Positions 62,177-64,000 of a stretch of DNA of 64,000 bases are shown here, one piece after another. The notes below the pieces were generated by a model. That model worked only from the letters and a program-made list of their open reading frames with translations, did not search any database and had not been told where the DNA came from. Every line of letters starts with the position of its first letter. Positions within the stretch are counted from its first letter, which is position 1. This stretch comes from Thermoanaerobaculia bacterium (GTDB lineage: Bacteria > Acidobacteriota > Thermoanaerobaculia > Multivoradales > Multivoraceae), in NCBI GenBank assembly GCA_022822365.1, contig JAJEBV010000037.1:1-64000 (forward strand), in the 5' to 3' direction. Both the position numbers and the translations under genes were made by a program.

Positions 62177-63238
62177 CTACCGACGGCTCGTCAACAGCGC
62201 CGATCCCACGATCACCAGCAGCAGCAAAGCGCCTCCGCCCCAGACCAGGATCGGCGAAGCTCCCCTCTCCTCGTACGTGACCAGCTCGTCCCGTGGCTCG
62301 TCGAAGAGCGAGTCGTAGGCGGCCGTCGCTGCCTGGGCGGCTTTCGCCGCCGCCGCCAGAGCCGCTTCGTCCTCCGGCTGCCCCAGACCGCCCTCGGCAA
62401 TGATCCGCTCCACGGTGTGGACGAGATCCCAGAGCTCGTCCGGACCGTACGCGTCGCGATAACCCGGCATCGCCGTGCCGTCCATGCCGAGATAGAGGCG
62501 GCTGTAGATCGCGGCGCTGTCGTTTCCGCCCTTGAAGACCCCGCCGACGATGTTGGTCGGCAGGGTGTGGTTGCCCTCGAAGTCCGGCATCGGGTCGTTG
62601 CGAAGCCGCCTGCCGTTCGGCCCGTGGCAGGAAGCGCAGGCCTCCAGGTAGATCCGCTCGCCGCGTGCTTGTCGTTCCTCGTCGACTTGGGGCTCGGGCG
62701 GGATGACGATCGGCGGGCCTGGAGTCGTCCGCCGGGCGAACTCGGCATCCGCTTCCGCGGCGCTCAACTCCCCGGCGGCCACCTGACGGTCGAGTTCCTC
62801 CCTGATGGCCCCCAGACTGAAGCTGCGCGTGTAACGGGCCATCGCCGCGATCTCGGCGTCAGGAACCTGGCCCCAGGCCGACATGCCGGTGCCGGGCATG
62901 CCGCGGCGGATCGTCTCCTCGAGGTCACGGTCCGATGGGATTGCGTTCTCGGTGGTCGCCAGCTTGAAACGGCCGGACTGGAAGCTGCGGGGCCGCTCGC
63001 CGGTCGTGTAGCTGAACTTGCCCAGTCCGTCGCCCGCTTCGCCGTGGCATTCCCGGCAGTAGCGGAGGAAGGCCTGGCGTCCAAGGTCGTCGTCCGCTTC
63101 CGTGGCCGCCGAGGAGTCACCCTCGCCGTTGGTGCTCTGGCCGCTCGCCGCGGCCGCCGCACCGACCGACACGACCAGGCCGAGAAGGGCTGCGAGCCAC
63201 CGGCCGCACGGCTGATACGTTGCCTCGGGAGGCTCCAT
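62177..63238 (-). CDS. Membrane-anchored diheme cytochrome c
   Basis: 353 aa from the ATG at 63238. A signal peptide (LAALLGLVVSVGAAAAASG) is followed by two class I cytochrome domains with CRECH (about 62-66, YCRECHGEAGDGLGKF) and CASCH (about 199, ACASCHGPNGRRL). Met ligands are likely in GMPGTGMSAWG and GTAMPGYRDAYG. A C-terminal TM helix (ILVWGGGALLLLVIVGSALL) anchors it with the heme domains in the periplasm. Domain order and anchor resemble the cytochrome at 9171-10952 without its extra domain. The start overlaps the divergent gene's start. Confidence 0.85.
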   Translation of the reverse strand: MEPPEATYQPCGRWLAALLGLVVSVGAAAAASGQSTNGEGDSSAATEADDDLGRQAFLRYCRECHGEAGDGLGKFSYTTGERPRSFQSGRFKLATTENAIPSDRDLEETIRRGMPGTGMSAWGQVPDAEIAAMARYTRSFSLGAIREELDRQVAAGELSAAEADAEFARRTTPGPPIVIPPEPQVDEERQARGERIYLEACASCHGPNGRRLRNDPMPDFEGNHTLPTNIVGGVFKGGNDSAAIYSRLYLGMDGTAMPGYRDAYGPDELWDLVHTVERIIAEGGLGQPEDEAALAAAAKAAQAATAAYDSLFDEPRDELVTYEERGASPILVWGGGALLLLVIVGSALLTSRR

Positions 63239-63899
63239 GTCCGACACGCGATCCGGTCCCAAGACCGGTTTCTTCGGCCCGATGAAGGGGCTCGATTCCG
63301 CCCGGCATACGGTTGAGCGCCTCGCCGGCGGCCGCCTGCGCGCCACGATCGAACACGACACGATGAAGGGCGTCTCGCCCGAGATGCTGCGCTGGTGGTT
63401 CGAGAACATCGATACCTGGACCCATTACAACGGCAGTGATTTCAGCGGGCCGCCGGTACCCGTCTACCGCTACTGGCACCCCTTCGACCACATCGCCGTC
63501 CGCTGGCGCCGCCGAGTCTATGTTCGCGGACGCCTGGGTCCGGGAAGCGTGATCGAGATTCATGAAGATCTTGGCGGCAAGCACCCGGTCCGGGCGAAGG
63601 CCCGGGTGAGCCGGTTCGACGACGAGGCCTTCAACTTCGACCTGCTGCTCGGCGGCCTGTTCCGCGTCGGCTCGCTCGACCACCTCTACGCCGAGGCCGA
63701 GGGCGGCTGCTCGTTCTACACCGAGGCCCGTATCGGTGTGAACGTGCCGGTCATCGGCCGTCTTCTGAACTGGATCATCCGCCGGCAGTTCACGGAGGAA
63801 CTGCTCCAGGCCTGGATCGTCCACAACGTCGAGGAGAGCGGCGAGACGGAGAAGTTCGTGCCGGCGCTGTACGAGGAGGCGCGGCGAACGAGCCGCTAG
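63237..63899 (+). CDS. DAPG-hydrolase (PhlG)-like protein
   Basis: 220 aa, ATG at 63237 with GGGAGG 5 bp before. EHDTMKGVSPEMLRWWFENIDTWTHYNG and YRYWHPFDHIAVRW resemble the PhlG/DAPG hydrolase family, which holds a zinc ion between such His and Glu residues and cleaves carbon-carbon bonds in acylated phenols. The whole length fits a single-domain member. There is no signal peptide. The substrate is not known, and the assignment is by motif only. Confidence 0.6.
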   Translation: MSDTRSGPKTGFFGPMKGLDSARHTVERLAGGRLRATIEHDTMKGVSPEMLRWWFENIDTWTHYNGSDFSGPPVPVYRYWHPFDHIAVRWRRRVYVRGRLGPGSVIEIHEDLGGKHPVRAKARVSRFDDEAFNFDLLLGGLFRVGSLDHLYAEAEGGCSFYTEARIGVNVPVIGRLLNWIIRRQFTEELLQAWIVHNVEESGETEKFVPALYEEARRTSR

Positions 63900-63908
63900 G
63901 CGCCTGGC

Positions 63909-64000
63909 CTACTCCGCGCCGATTCGCTCCAGGTACACCGCCTCCAGCAGGTCGAGCCGGTCCTTGAGCACGCCCGGCGTTGCCTCGGGCTCCGGGGCAT
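63909..64000 (-). CDS. C-terminal fragment of an unidentified protein (partial)
   Basis: The minus frame is open from the window edge to a TAG at 63911-63909 and gives about 29 residues (ends LDRLDLLEAVYLERIGAE-like: ...KDRLDLLEAVYLERIGAE). The composition is helical and charged. I cannot assign a family. It would be convergent with the PhlG-like gene, 9 bp away. Confidence 0.5.
   Translation of the reverse strand, partial: APEPEATPGVLKDRLDLLEAVYLERIGAE

Overview
The window is a high-GC bacterial chromosome segment, densely coded (no gene-free stretch over 300 bp), with many 4-bp start/stop overlaps and GTG/TTG starts. The gene set is rich in c-type cytochromes (about 17 c-heme motifs). It includes an alternative complex III (ACIII)-like cluster, a type IV pilin, Gld-type ABC proteins, LLM flavoenzymes and a Rieske oxygenase. 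This suggests an aerobic or facultative heterotroph of the Acidobacteriota or a neighbouring phylum. That placement is inference; there is no rRNA or other marker gene here. I saw no tRNA, rRNA, CRISPR array or transposase.

1-19 kb, minus strand: a respiratory block read leftward from about 19.0 kb. It starts with pentaheme actA, actB and a monoheme actE-like lipoprotein, then a cytochrome bd-type subunit I homologue and three further c-type cytochromes, one with an unusual CxxxCH motif and one with an ethylbenzene-dehydrogenase-like heme domain. Genes for ActC and ActD are absent; the gap where they would sit holds a structured repeat. Downstream on the same strand is a 719-aa protein with two universal-stress domains, a zinc ribbon and three PCP_red-like domains. 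Further on come an amidohydrolase-fold protein, an MFS transporter, a GNAT protein, an Mrp/ApbC Fe-S ATPase, a small CxxC/PCP_red protein, a radical SAM/SPASM protein ending in a PCP_red domain, and a formylglycine-generating-enzyme-like protein. Five PCP_red-like copies in three proteins beside an unusual electron-transfer complex is the best candidate here for an undescribed system.

19-25.4 kb: SCO1-like copper chaperone; a diheme cytochrome/parallel beta-helix lipoprotein pair (TIGR03806/TIGR03805-like); cytochrome c'-like protein; epoxide-hydrolase-like enzyme; NIPSNAP-domain lipoprotein; type IV pilin/pseudopilin.

25.5-38.6 kb, plus strand: eleven close-packed genes. A circularly permuted ATP-grasp/alpha-E/transglutaminase trio leads into a signalling set (STAS antagonist, REC-PP2C phosphatase, RsbW-like kinase, periplasmic binding protein, membrane histidine kinase). 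A MacB-like exporter (ATPase, FtsX permease, HlyD adaptor) follows. The signalling genes can be read as one circuit: binding protein to kinase to REC-phosphatase to STAS/RsbW partner switch.

38.6-48.5 kb, minus strand: LLM flavin oxidoreductase, Rieske oxygenase and TetR regulator in one overlapping unit, a 1080-aa beta-propeller/diheme/TSP3 protein, a GPH-type symporter, a secreted DUF2911-like protein and an Eis-like acetyltransferase. 48.6-54 kb, plus strand: Gld-type ABC ATPase, permease, GldG-like and DUF4340 proteins, then a second LLM oxidoreductase. 54-64 kb: YbdK-like ligase, dicarboxylate symporter, HExxH aminopeptidase, glycerophosphodiester phosphodiesterase, a molybdopterin oxidoreductase between inverted repeat copies, SerC, a diheme cytochrome, a PhlG-like hydrolase and the tail of one more gene.

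A family of palindromic intergenic repeats (GC-rich stems with TTCT/AGAA loops) recurs at least nine times. The larger elements sit at four of the seven convergent gene junctions.
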